A stretch of DNA of 64,000 nt from contig JAJZMB010000119.1 in NCBI GenBank assembly GCA_021803205.1, positions 1 to 64,000 on the forward strand. Direction: 5' to 3'. The stretch comes from Bacillota bacterium. Lineage in GTDB: Bacteria > Bacillota > Sulfobacillia > RBS10-35 > JAJYVN01. Positions 1 to 7,915 of this stretch are shown piece after piece. Position 1 is the stretch's first letter. Each line of letters starts with the position of its first letter. Both the position numbers and the translations under genes were made by a program. The notes under the pieces were generated by a model. That model was not told the DNA's origin. It saw nothing but the letters and a program-made list of their open reading frames with translations, and searched no databases.

Positions 1-1307
1 CCGACCGTCTGCCCGTGGCGCCTCCCTGTGGTTGCCTGAGTGCTACTATCCTAACGTATGCTCATGTTTCTAGGAACGGCTCGTTGGGGCAGCCGATCAC
101 GATCGACGGGATCTACGGGGAGGAGACCGCCGAGGCCGTCGCCAACGTCCAGGCCTACTTCGGTTTGCCCCAGAGCGAGGCAGTGGGTCCGGACACGTAC
201 GCGCTCTTCGGCCAGGTGGCAGGGGCGTTTGGTGGTCCCGCTTTCGGCAGCCGTCCCCTTGGGCCCGGGACCGTGGGCGGAGACGTGACCGTGCTGCAGA
301 ACCGCCTCAACACATACCGCTACGCGCGCATCCTCGGCCACCCGGGCGATGGCATGTTCGATACGGCTACACAGAGCGCCACCGCCGCCTTTGGGGCCGA
401 CGGCACCGACACGGTGCTGAAGCACGAGGACCTGCTGGTTTCCAACATCAATAACGCGGCCAACGTGATGGGCCAGGGGACAACGGTGGAACGGATCTGG
501 CCCGGAGTGCACACGACCTTCTTCTCGGCCTCCGCATCCCCCATCGCGCTGGCCACCAGCAACCTGGGCGCCACCTGGATCGCCAACTTCGGGTTGGCGG
601 CGGACGGGTCCCAAGGCAACCTGCAGGTGATCACGCCCAACGGGGCCCTGTTCTCGGGCGGAGTAATCCAGAGCCCGCTCTTTGCCGGGCCGTGGGGGCA
701 GGTCTTCAATTTCGGCCCCCTCTACGGCCTGCCGACCACGTTCTTCTCCACCAACGTGCTCACCGGCACGGTGGACCAGATCAGCCACTTTGTCCCACCG
801 GACTTCGCCGATACCTCGGTGATCCGGCAGATCGGTTCGGACCTGGCGCACAGCGGAACGACCATCAACAACGTGGTCGGGCCGCAGGGTATGGTCTGGT
901 CACCGATCAATGACGGCCTGTTCGTGGCCGACGGAGCGGACAACCGCATCGCCTGGTACCCCGACAGCAGCACCGTCAGCAGCGACCGCGGGCCGGGCGC
1001 GACCATCTATCGGGGTGAACCCCTCCACCAGCCGGCGGGCCTGGCCCTCAACCCGCAAAACGGCAACCTCTTGGCGGTCAACCAGCTGGACAACGCCCTA
1101 GTGGAGATCAACCCGGTGACCGGCTGCGTGGTGGCACGCATCATCCTCGACCAGACGCCCGTCAACCCGCAGACCGGTGCCGGGTCCGCCCTGTTCGGCC
1201 TGGCCACGACGGTGGACGCCGCGGGAGACCTCGTGGTGTATTTCGTCAACAACAACACCAACACACTCAATCGCCTGTTCCGGCCCCGGCGCTGCGACCG
1301 GTCCTGA
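1..1307 (+). CDS. Peptidoglycan-binding / beta-propeller repeat protein, 5' end outside window
   Basis: The frame is open to the left edge, so the real start probably lies upstream; the first internal start is GTG at 15. Two putative peptidoglycan-binding-like helical repeats are visible (DGIYGEETAEAV near residues 31-42 and DGMFDTATQSATAAF near 112-126, counted from that GTG). Residues ~160-425 are rich in short beta blades of the NHL/YncE kind, with phrases such as GLFVADGADNRI and GLALNPQNGNLLAVNQLDN. The likely role is an extracytoplasmic or envelope-associated protein that binds cell wall and displays a propeller. No signal peptide can be judged because the N-terminus is missing. It resembles in design the NHL-bearing protein at the opposite edge of the window. 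Family assignment is inference from repeat patterns. Confidence 0.6.
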   Translation, partial: DRLPVAPPCGCLSATILTYAHVSRNGSLGQPITIDGIYGEETAEAVANVQAYFGLPQSEAVGPDTYALFGQVAGAFGGPAFGSRPLGPGTVGGDVTVLQNRLNTYRYARILGHPGDGMFDTATQSATAAFGADGTDTVLKHEDLLVSNINNAANVMGQGTTVERIWPGVHTTFFSASASPIALATSNLGATWIANFGLAADGSQGNLQVITPNGALFSGGVIQSPLFAGPWGQVFNFGPLYGLPTTFFSTNVLTGTVDQISHFVPPDFADTSVIRQIGSDLAHSGTTINNVVGPQGMVWSPINDGLFVADGADNRIAWYPDSSTVSSDRGPGATIYRGEPLHQPAGLALNPQNGNLLAVNQLDNALVEINPVTGCVVARIILDQTPVNPQTGAGSALFGLATTVDAAGDLVVYFVNNNTNTLNRLFRPRRCDRS

Positions 1308-1315
1308 CCCCGTCT

Positions 1316-1621
1316 CGGGAGCGCGGTGGGACCCACGGACGGGCCCCGCGCCGCCGTGCCCACCGGGGCCGCGTCCACCCGCGCCAGCCAGTTGGCCGCC
1401 CCCAGCACCGCCCCGGGCGGCCAACGCGCCTCCGCGGTCTCCAGCGCCGCCCGCACCGTCTCCATCAGCGCCGCCCACGTTCCCACCCCGGCCACCGTTC
1501 GATAGCGCGGCCGCCCGCTCGTCCCATCTGCCCCCAACCGTTCCGCCAGCGCCGCCGTCACCCCGCCCAGCCGCCGCCCGATCCTCACCACCCACCGCCG
1601 CGGAGATGCCGCCGGGAACAT
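1316..1621 (-). pseudogene. Possible truncated gene remnant, unknown product
   Basis: An ATG-started frame at 1621 reads about 100 residues of plausible protein (helical, rich in Ala, Arg and Glu, with strongly G/C third positions) and then runs on antisense into the C-terminus of the propeller gene, where it stops looking like protein. This suggests a gene whose 3' part was lost, perhaps through insertion or deletion near 1310. I do not recognise the family; a transposase or integrase fragment is possible but no catalytic motif is visible. It could also be a chance open frame. Confidence 0.25.
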
Positions 1622-1653
1622 CGGTGCCGCTGATTATGAGCCGCCATCGAACA

Positions 1654-1667
1654 AGGTAGGCCTACCT
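1654..1667. promoter_or_regulatory. Perfect 14-bp palindrome, operator-like
   Basis: AGGTAGGCCTACCT is its own reverse complement. A third GTAGG half-site follows at 1673-1677. It lies 33 bp upstream of the possible minus-strand remnant and within a gene-poor stretch. A binding site for a dimeric regulator is an inference. Confidence 0.35.
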
Positions 1668-2165
1668 AACAAGTAGGCACCCGCTCCGCATGATTTGCTG
1701 GGGTTGTATCGCCGAGATCCGAGGTCACATCCCGCGAGACCAACAGGCACAACCCTGTGACGGTCGGTCGCACAGTCGCGACGCTGAACATGAGCCTCTA
1801 CAACGACTCCCGCGCGCCCCGCCCGAGGAAAAGTTGTTTCATGGCGACTCCTAAGACTGCAATCAGGGATGCATGTTCATCCACAGTCCGCTGTGGTCGC
1901 CGTAGTCGGCGCCCCACCACATCCGGTGGTCGGAGGCCAGAAGCCTGATTGCAGTCCTAAGTACCCGGCGCTGCCGATCACCCACGCCTGCCCAAGTAGA
2001 CACAATATATTTCGGGGCTTCCCCCCGCATGGCCGCCGCTCCCGTCCATCCGTCGCCGTCCTCGCCGTTCCGTGCCTGCGCGGACCCGGCTGGCAGGGCA
2101 CACGCAATGCTTTTCACCGCGACGGTCCGCCCGGCGCGCCCGCGGCCTCCCCGTCCGGCCCCGCC
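1668..2165. other. Gene-poor stretch
   Basis: No frame in this stretch has the codon use or the ribosome binding site expected of a gene. It holds the inverted-repeat element at 1850-1961, listed separately. The remainder shows no feature I can support. Confidence 0.5.
1850..1961. mobile_element. MITE-like element: 12-bp perfect TIRs, 6-bp direct repeats, three internal hairpins
   Basis: ACTGCAATCAGG at 1856-1867 is exactly the reverse complement of 1944-1955, giving a 100-bp element. It is flanked by CCTAAG at 1850-1855 and again at 1956-1961, as expected of a target-site duplication. Inside are three adjacent stem-loops: 1881-1896 (CCACAG/CTGTGG, 4-nt loop), 1898-1911 (CGCCG/CGGCG, 4-nt loop) and 1916-1930 (ACCAC/GTGGT, 5-nt loop). 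Folded as single strand, the terminal stem closes a cloverleaf-like structure. No coding capacity is present, so any movement would need a transposase supplied elsewhere. Confidence 0.6.
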
Positions 2166-4073
2166 TCAGCGGACCGCATCCATCTGCGGCCTGGGCTCCG
2201 GGTCCTCGCCCAGCCGATACGGCAGAATGCCGACCACCACGTCGTCGCGGCTACGCAGGTGGGCGGCCAGGATCAGGCCCACCCGGTCGTCCAGCAAGTA
2301 CTGCCAAGGTTTGCGCGGTACCACCTGGGGGATCAGGACCATGACGCGGCCGTGCACGCGCCGGTCGACGGAGTGCACGAAGCGCAGCAGCGGGCGGATG
2401 ATCGAATGGTACTGCGAGCGCAGGGTGACCAGGCGCACCCCGGGCTGCCAGACCGCCCACTGCCGCTCGATCTCGGACTCCCCCTCCCCGGGACCGCCGT
2501 CGGGCTCGGCGAACACCACGCTCACAACGACGACCTCGTCTCCGAACGACCGGGCGGTGGCGACGGCCTCGGCGGCCAGGCGGGAGACGGCGCCCACCGG
2601 GACGATCACCAGCGTGCGTTGGGGCTCCGCCAGGGGCGGGCTCTCACCCACCCGCAGTTCGGTGCGCACGCGGTCGTAGTACCGCCGGATGCGGCCGAAG
2701 AGCCCGATAAAGACCGGGATGGCGATCACCACGACCCATGCGCCCTCCCGGAATTTCGTGAACAAAAAGATGAGCGCGGCCAGCCCGGTCGCCGCCGCCC
2801 CCGTCCCGTTCAGCAGGGTGCGCAGGCCCCAGAGGCGGGATCGAGTCCGCACCCAGCGCAACGCCAGACCACTCTGCGAGAGGGTGAAACCGATGAACAC
2901 ACCGATTGCGAACAGCGGAATCAGGGCGTCGGTGTTGCCATGTACCGCGATCAGCAGGAGCCCGGCCAGGACCGCCAGCACCCAGACGCCGTGCTGGAAG
3001 ACCAGCCGGTCGCCGCGCAGCGCGAACACGTGGGGCAGATAGCGGTCCCGCGCGAGGAGGCTCGCCAGAACGGGCAGCCCCCCGAAGGAGGTGTTGGCCG
3101 CCAGCGCCAGCGTCGTGGTGACGGCCACGGAGACCGTGTAGTACAGCCAGCCCCGGCCGACGGCCAGGACCATGATCTCACTCAGGACCGTGGCCCCCGC
3201 ATGCGGGACCACCGCGTAGCGCCGGGCGAGCACGGCCAGCCCGAGCAGCATTGCGGCGAGGATCGTCCCCAACAGAGCCTCGGTCCGCCGCGCCCGGGCC
3301 ACCCGGGGCTCCCGAAACAGGGGCACGCCGTTGGCGATGGCCTCCACGCCGGTGAGCGCGCTGCATCCGGCCGAGAAAGCCTTGAGCAGGAGCAGGAGCC
3401 CGATCGTCCGGGGGAGGACCGCCGCTGCTGCAGACGGCGCCGCACCTGCCGCGGGATGGACCAAGCCGACCGCCAAGATGGCCAGCAGTCCGACGATGAA
3501 CACCACCGTGGGCAGAAGGAAGGCACGCGCGCTCTCGCCGACCCCCCGGAGGTTGAGCACCGTGATCAGCGTGAGCACGGCGAGGCAAAGCAGCGTGGTG
3601 TGCGGCAGCAGCGCCGGGAACGCCGAGGCCAGGGTCGCCACCCCTGCGGCAATCGACACGGCCACCGTCAGGACGTAGTCCACGATCAGCGACGCGGCAG
3701 CCAGTTTGCTCCAGCCGACACCGAGGTTTTCCCGGGACACGGCGTAGGCCCCGCCCCCACCGGGGTAGGCACCGATCACCTGGGAGTAGGAGAGCACCAG
3801 GAGCGCGAGGAGCACCACAATGGCCGCCGTAATCGGCAGGATCAGACCGATGGCCCCGGAGGCGGCGAGCACCAGGAGGATCGCCTGGGGCCCGTAGGCC
3901 ACAGAGGTCAAGGCGTCCAGCGACAGGGCCGCGAGGCCCTCGGACTCGGTGATCTCTTCGTGCGCCGCCTCATTGACCTTGAGCGGGCGACCGATGAGCC
4001 GGTGCCACAGGTCCACGGCCTCGCCTCCCACAATCTCTGCCGCGGCGGCAACCGGATGAACGGTCCCACCCAT
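2166..4073 (-). CDS. KimA/YdaO-type APC superfamily transporter (probable potassium uptake)
   Basis: The 635-residue protein begins with a cytosolic stretch containing RLIGRPLKVNEAAHEEI, followed by SLDALTSVAYGPQAILLVL. That N-terminal signature is typical of the YdaO/KimA branch of the APC superfamily. About twelve hydrophobic segments follow, then a hydrophilic C-terminal domain of roughly 180 residues. Members such as B. subtilis KimA are high-affinity potassium importers; specificity here is inferred from family. ATG 4073 is preferred because an upstream extension in the same frame would run into the DUF84 gene and reads as low-complexity sequence. No ydaO-type leader fits the 121-bp gap upstream. 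Confidence 0.8.
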   Translation of the reverse strand: MGGTVHPVAAAAEIVGGEAVDLWHRLIGRPLKVNEAAHEEITESEGLAALSLDALTSVAYGPQAILLVLAASGAIGLILPITAAIVVLLALLVLSYSQVIGAYPGGGGAYAVSRENLGVGWSKLAAASLIVDYVLTVAVSIAAGVATLASAFPALLPHTTLLCLAVLTLITVLNLRGVGESARAFLLPTVVFIVGLLAILAVGLVHPAAGAAPSAAAAVLPRTIGLLLLLKAFSAGCSALTGVEAIANGVPLFREPRVARARRTEALLGTILAAMLLGLAVLARRYAVVPHAGATVLSEIMVLAVGRGWLYYTVSVAVTTTLALAANTSFGGLPVLASLLARDRYLPHVFALRGDRLVFQHGVWVLAVLAGLLLIAVHGNTDALIPLFAIGVFIGFTLSQSGLALRWVRTRSRLWGLRTLLNGTGAAATGLAALIFLFTKFREGAWVVVIAIPVFIGLFGRIRRYYDRVRTELRVGESPPLAEPQRTLVIVPVGAVSRLAAEAVATARSFGDEVVVVSVVFAEPDGGPGEGESEIERQWAVWQPGVRLVTLRSQYHSIIRPLLRFVHSVDRRVHGRVMVLIPQVVPRKPWQYLLDDRVGLILAAHLRSRDDVVVGILPYRLGEDPEPRPQMDAVR

Positions 4074-4194
4074 CCGGTCCGCGGGCGCCGTCCCTCCCGA
4101 CGGCCCGCCGCCATTATCGGTCGGTCTCGACGGCATCTGGCGCAAGGGGGACGCGACGCCGGTCCGCGGGGCTCGCGCAGGACCACAGCGCACG

Positions 4195-4758
4195 CTACAG
4201 GACGCTGGGAGGCGGGGACGTGCCCGCGGCATACAGTTCGGGTCGGAGCAGGGGCGCAAGGGCGCAGGCCACCGTCAGCCGCCAGGAGTGCGCCCGCGGC
4301 ACCAGCCCCGCGGTCAAAAGACCGATCGCCCCCTCGCGGGCCTTGATATTGTGCCGCCCGCTGAGGTGGTCCATCACCGGGCCGAGTTCCTCCCCGGCCC
4401 GCAGGCGCGCTGCGATGACCGGCGGTAGCACCAGCATCGGGGCATAGGCGTGGACCGTTTGCCCGGCGCGGTCCGCCACGGCGACCACCCCGCAGAGCCA
4501 GGCCCGGCCCTCGGCGTCGAAATCCACCCCGCCCTCCAGGCCGAATCCCCAGTCGGCGTCCCGGCTCCGGCGCGCGGTCTCCGCCCGGCACATGGCCCCG
4601 CGTCTTGTCTCCGCAAGGCTCAGGGGCTGGGCCGAGACACCGGAGTCGACGGGAACGGCCTCCAGGGCCGCTCCCGGGAAGCGCGCGGCGACCACCGCCC
4701 GCACGGCGTCCACCTTGGTGGGATTGGTGGAGCCCACGGCGACCAGCGCTGGCGACAC
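4195..4758 (-). CDS. DUF84 family inosine/xanthosine triphosphatase (YjjX-like)
   Basis: The 187-residue product starts at GTG 4758 behind a G-rich ribosome binding site (GGGGGGTGG). It opens with ALVAVGSTNPTKVDAV, the nucleotide-binding beginning of the DUF84/NTPase family, and continues with DWGFGLEGGVDF and a C-terminal HLSGRHNIKAREGAIG block that is characteristic of these proteins. Family members hydrolyse non-canonical purine triphosphates such as ITP and XTP and so clean the nucleotide pool. The length matches the family norm of 170-190. It lies upstream of the KimA-like gene on the same strand, 121 bp away, and may be co-transcribed with it. Confidence 0.85.
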   Translation of the reverse strand: MSPALVAVGSTNPTKVDAVRAVVAARFPGAALEAVPVDSGVSAQPLSLAETRRGAMCRAETARRSRDADWGFGLEGGVDFDAEGRAWLCGVVAVADRAGQTVHAYAPMLVLPPVIAARLRAGEELGPVMDHLSGRHNIKAREGAIGLLTAGLVPRAHSWRLTVACALAPLLRPELYAAGTSPPPSVL

Positions 4759-5166
4759 TGCCCACCCCCCATTCGGCCCGGCGACGTATGCGCTGGGCGC
4801 ACCCTCACCCGGGTGCCATTCGCCGTCGGCGCGCCGGCGCCTGGCATCCGGGGCGGTGCAGGACAGCGCCGTTCTTGATGAACACATTGAGCCAGAGGCA
4901 ATGGCCCGTACAGCGCGCAATTGCGGAGTACGTTCACCAGAGAGCATCCAGCCGCCGGGGAGCCGTGCGGGCCCTGCGACGGAAGCCCGCCCCCGCAAGC
5001 GATTGTGCATCCGCGGTCCACCGGGCGCGGCATCGACCGGCACCCCGCCTGTCCGATCCTGCGGCCGAAGGCCCCCACCGGAATGGCGCCATCCTGCGGG
5101 GCGGTGCCCGCCACAAGGAGACACGCCGCCTCCCAGGAACCCTTGCACCGATGGGGGGGATGGCCC
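4759..5166. other. Divergent intergenic region carrying repeat R2
   Basis: The stretch separates the minus-strand DUF84 gene from the plus-strand oxidoreductase. Most of it is repeat R2 copy 1 (listed separately). Frames crossing it are open only because of the GC content and do not resemble protein. A promoter for each flanking gene should lie here but none is clear. Confidence 0.5.
4865..5095 (-). repeat. Dispersed repeat R2, copy 1
   Basis: Read on the minus strand, about 100 bp here align with 32154-32256 on the plus strand. Shared blocks include CTTCGGCCGCAGG, TGCCGGTCGATGCCGC and GACCGCGGA. After about 45 extra bases in this copy, a second shared block begins near 4935, with GCGCTGTAC and ATTGC. 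No protein-coding signal was seen. The extent is set by eye. Confidence 0.6.
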
Positions 5167-6150
5167 TTGTTGCGGGTGGCAATCGCCGGCGCCGGATTCA
5201 TGGGCGGCACGCATGCGCCCCGCTGGGCTGCTCAGGAGGGGGTCCGCGTGGTCGGCGTATATTCCCGCTCCCTGGCGCGGGCGGCATCCGTCGCCGGACC
5301 GCTGGGAGCGGAGGCTGTCGACGATCTCGGGACGCTGCTCCGCATGGACGCCGACGCAGTCGACATCTGCCTGCCGACCGATACGCACCGGGATGTGGCG
5401 CTGCGGGCCTTCGCGGCCGGTCGGCACGTCGTGTGCGAGAAACCGTTGGCCCTGACCGTGGAGGACGGCATCGAGATGGCGGCGGCCGCGCGCGCCGCCG
5501 GACGGCTGCTCCTGGTGGCGCACGTCGTCCGCTTCTGGCCCGAGTACGCGCGCCTCTTCGAGTTCGTTCGGGAAGGCGCCGTCGGCCGACCGACCTCTGC
5601 GGCTGCGCAGCGGCTCCAGGAGGGTCCGGGCTGGACCCCCGACACCGGCAGCACCCACGCCCGCAGCGGCGGGCAGGTTGTGGACCTGCAGATCCACGAC
5701 GACGACTACCTCGTCTGGCTCTTCGGCATGCCGCGCCGGGTGTTCAGCCACGGCAGCACCCGCCACATGTTCACGACCTATGCCTTCGACGGCGTCACCG
5801 CCACGGCCGAGGCCGCCGCGGACATGCCGGCCGGCTACCCCTTCACCTCGACCATCCGTGTCCGAGGCGAGGGGGGCGTGATCGAGTACGTGTTCCGGGC
5901 AGGCGGGACCCGGCCCGACGAACCGGCGGGCGGCATGAGCGAACTGACGCTGTACGGACCGGGGAAGCCCGCCCAACGCATCGAGGTTCCCGCCGGGGAC
6001 CCGTACACCGTCCAGATCGCCCACTTCGCCGACTGCCTGCGGCGCGTCCGCCAGAGCCCCGTGGTCTCGCCGGAGGGGTCGATCCGTGCCCTGCGGGTTG
6101 CGCTCGCCGCGCGCGCCTCCCTGGAGGCTGGACGGCCGGAGCGGGTGTAG
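5167..6150 (+). CDS. Gfo/Idh/MocA family NAD(P)-dependent oxidoreductase
   Basis: The 327-residue protein has an N-terminal Rossmann fold with the dinucleotide motif VAIAGAGFMGG near residues 4-14 and the family EKP motif at ~91-93 (HVVCEKPLAL), whose lysine takes part in catalysis. DLQIHDDDYLVWLFG at ~173-187 supplies the usual active-site aspartate and histidine. The C-terminal half is the beta-sheet domain. Such enzymes oxidise or reduce sugars, inositols or related polyols; the substrate cannot be read from sequence. TTG 5167 is chosen because GGGGGGA lies six bases upstream and the Rossmann strand starts at once. The gene is transcribed away from DUF84 and converges on the MFS gene. Confidence 0.85.
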   Translation: MLRVAIAGAGFMGGTHAPRWAAQEGVRVVGVYSRSLARAASVAGPLGAEAVDDLGTLLRMDADAVDICLPTDTHRDVALRAFAAGRHVVCEKPLALTVEDGIEMAAAARAAGRLLLVAHVVRFWPEYARLFEFVREGAVGRPTSAAAQRLQEGPGWTPDTGSTHARSGGQVVDLQIHDDDYLVWLFGMPRRVFSHGSTRHMFTTYAFDGVTATAEAAADMPAGYPFTSTIRVRGEGGVIEYVFRAGGTRPDEPAGGMSELTLYGPGKPAQRIEVPAGDPYTVQIAHFADCLRRVRQSPVVSPEGSIRALRVALAARASLEAGRPERV

Positions 6151-6462
6151 GACGAGGGAGGGTACGGCGAAAGGGGGCCTTTGCCCGTACCCTCCCTCTC
6201 CGGTCCCCCCGCCTCTCAAGATCCCCCCAATCTGGATCAATGCGGCATGCGGTCCGGCTGCCTTGCCATCCGGTCCCGACGGGGTCCGGTCCGGATCGAC
6301 TTGTGCCGCGGCCTCCTGTGCACGGCAAGAGAGGCAATCAACCGCCCCCCGCCATGCACGCCGCGCCCGCGGCCGGGCGGCCGCACGCAACCCGGCCGCG
6401 GGCAGCAGCGTCCGGAACCGGGCGGAGACGGCCGCCGGCCGCGTCCCAGCCACGGGGGGGCC
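6151..6462. other. Convergent intergenic region
   Basis: This lies between the 3' ends of the oxidoreductase and the MFS gene. It contains the strong hairpin at 6154-6198. From 6199 to 6462 I see nothing beyond GC-rich sequence without a gene. Confidence 0.5.
6154..6198. terminator. Bidirectional terminator-like hairpin
   Basis: Fourteen perfectly paired bases (6154-6167 with 6185-6198, GAGGGAGGGTACGG and its complement) close a loop that can itself pair AAAGG with CCTTT. The hairpin begins three bases after the oxidoreductase stop codon. There is no clear T-run, so intrinsic termination is likely but not certain. Confidence 0.55.
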
Positions 6463-7686
6463 TCACGCGGCCTTGGTGCGCCCACTCCCCCGCATCACGT
6501 GCCACGCAGCCGCGGCGGCGATCACGGCCAGCGCCGCCGTCGTCAGGAACAGCCCGCCCATGCCGAGTCGCGCCCCCACCATCCCGGCCAGTGCTGGCCC
6601 GCCAAACATGCCGATCGAATACAGCGCTTGGTAAAAACCCATGGCCACGCCGCGGCGGTCGGGACTGAAATCCTGCACAGCCGTTGTCATCAGGGTGGGA
6701 CCGAGCAGGCCCACACCCAAGCCGACCGCGGCGGAGGCGAGATCCAGCCATGGCAGGCCGGGCGCAAACGGCAACGCGGCGGTGCCGACCGCGGCGACCC
6801 CGAAGCCGAGAGCAGCCACCGCCCGCGACGACCACCGCTCCCCGAGCGGTCCGCTGGCGAGTGAGGCCAGGGCGGACGGGACGCCGGAACAGACCGAGAG
6901 GACCCCGAGCGCAACCCCGCCGGCACCGAAACGGGTGTTGGCCAGCAGCGGGCTGAAGCCGAAGACAGTGACGAAGGTGAGATAGTGAGAGGCGATGGAG
7001 AGAGCGGAGGCGGTCAGCAGCTGTCGGTCGCGGCCCGCGGCCAGACGCTGCGCCAACGGGACAGGGGCGCGCACCCGTTGGGACCGCGGAGCACGCACCG
7101 CCACCGCCAGCAGCATCCCGGCTGCGGCGATACCCGCCGCGCCGAGGAAGGGGGCCGTGAAACCGAAGAACTGCGCCACCATCCCCCCCGCGAACGTGCC
7201 GGCAAGTTGCGAGCCGGTGGAGAGGAAGCCCACAACGCCCAGGGCGTGCCCGGTCCGCTCGGCCGGGAAGAACTCGGCGAACAGCAGCGTGATGGCGACC
7301 CAACCGCAGGCCCCGAGGCCGGAGACGCCGCGGAAGATGCCCAGTTGCAGCGGGCTGCGGGCCAGGCCCATGCCCACCGCCGCCACCCCGCAGGCCAGCA
7401 GCGCGGCGGCGAGGAACGGCTCCCGCCGCCCCAGACGGTCGCTCCACACGCCGAGCGGGAGGCGGAACAGGAACTGCACAAAGCCGTACGTCCCGAGCAC
7501 CAGGCCCACCGCCCCGACGCCGGCCCCAAGCCTGTGGGCCCTCGGCGCCAGGACGGGTACGAACAAGTAGAGGCTCAGCCAGTACAGACAAATGGCGGCG
7601 ACGCACAGCGCGAGGCCGCGCGGGGTGGCCGCCGGGCGGCGCGCCGGCAGCACCCCACCGGCTGCCGGCGGAACGGGCAACGCCAC
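6463..7686 (-). CDS. Major facilitator superfamily (MFS) transporter
   Basis: The 407-residue protein has about twelve hydrophobic segments in two halves. The conserved loop between helices 2 and 3 reads GVWSDRLGRR. The central loop is charged (RAPRSQRVRAPVPLAQRL). MFS proteins of this kind are usually drug or metabolite efflux pumps; no substrate signature is visible. GTG 7686 is supported by GGAGGA seven bases upstream, while the longer open frame to 8241 reads antisense to the neighbouring permease. It diverges from the APC permease across a 229-bp region and converges on the oxidoreductase. Confidence 0.85.
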   Translation of the reverse strand: MALPVPPAAGGVLPARRPAATPRGLALCVAAICLYWLSLYLFVPVLAPRAHRLGAGVGAVGLVLGTYGFVQFLFRLPLGVWSDRLGRREPFLAAALLACGVAAVGMGLARSPLQLGIFRGVSGLGACGWVAITLLFAEFFPAERTGHALGVVGFLSTGSQLAGTFAGGMVAQFFGFTAPFLGAAGIAAAGMLLAVAVRAPRSQRVRAPVPLAQRLAAGRDRQLLTASALSIASHYLTFVTVFGFSPLLANTRFGAGGVALGVLSVCSGVPSALASLASGPLGERWSSRAVAALGFGVAAVGTAALPFAPGLPWLDLASAAVGLGVGLLGPTLMTTAVQDFSPDRRGVAMGFYQALYSIGMFGGPALAGMVGARLGMGGLFLTTAALAVIAAAAAWHVMRGSGRTKAA

Positions 7687-7915
7687 AGTCAAGGTCCTCC
7701 TCTTGAGGGCGAACCCGGCGGCAGCGCCATGGCATGCCGCCCGGGCAACGGCGGGTGCGGCGCTGTCGGCGGCGCCCGGGACGCCCTCACCCCACCAACG
7801 CCGCAAAACACCACAATACACGCTGCCGCCGCGCGGTCCTGCCGCAAACGGGCGCGGGCAATCTCCCATCCGCCCCGCCCGCATAACAGAGCTGCCGACG
7901 CCCCAGATTAGGCTC

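Noticed and set aside
1869-4346. 825-codon plus-strand frame and other long frames opposite real genes
   Set aside because: They are antisense shadows caused by high GC; residue composition (Arg, Pro, Gly, His-rich) and codon use do not match the real genes.
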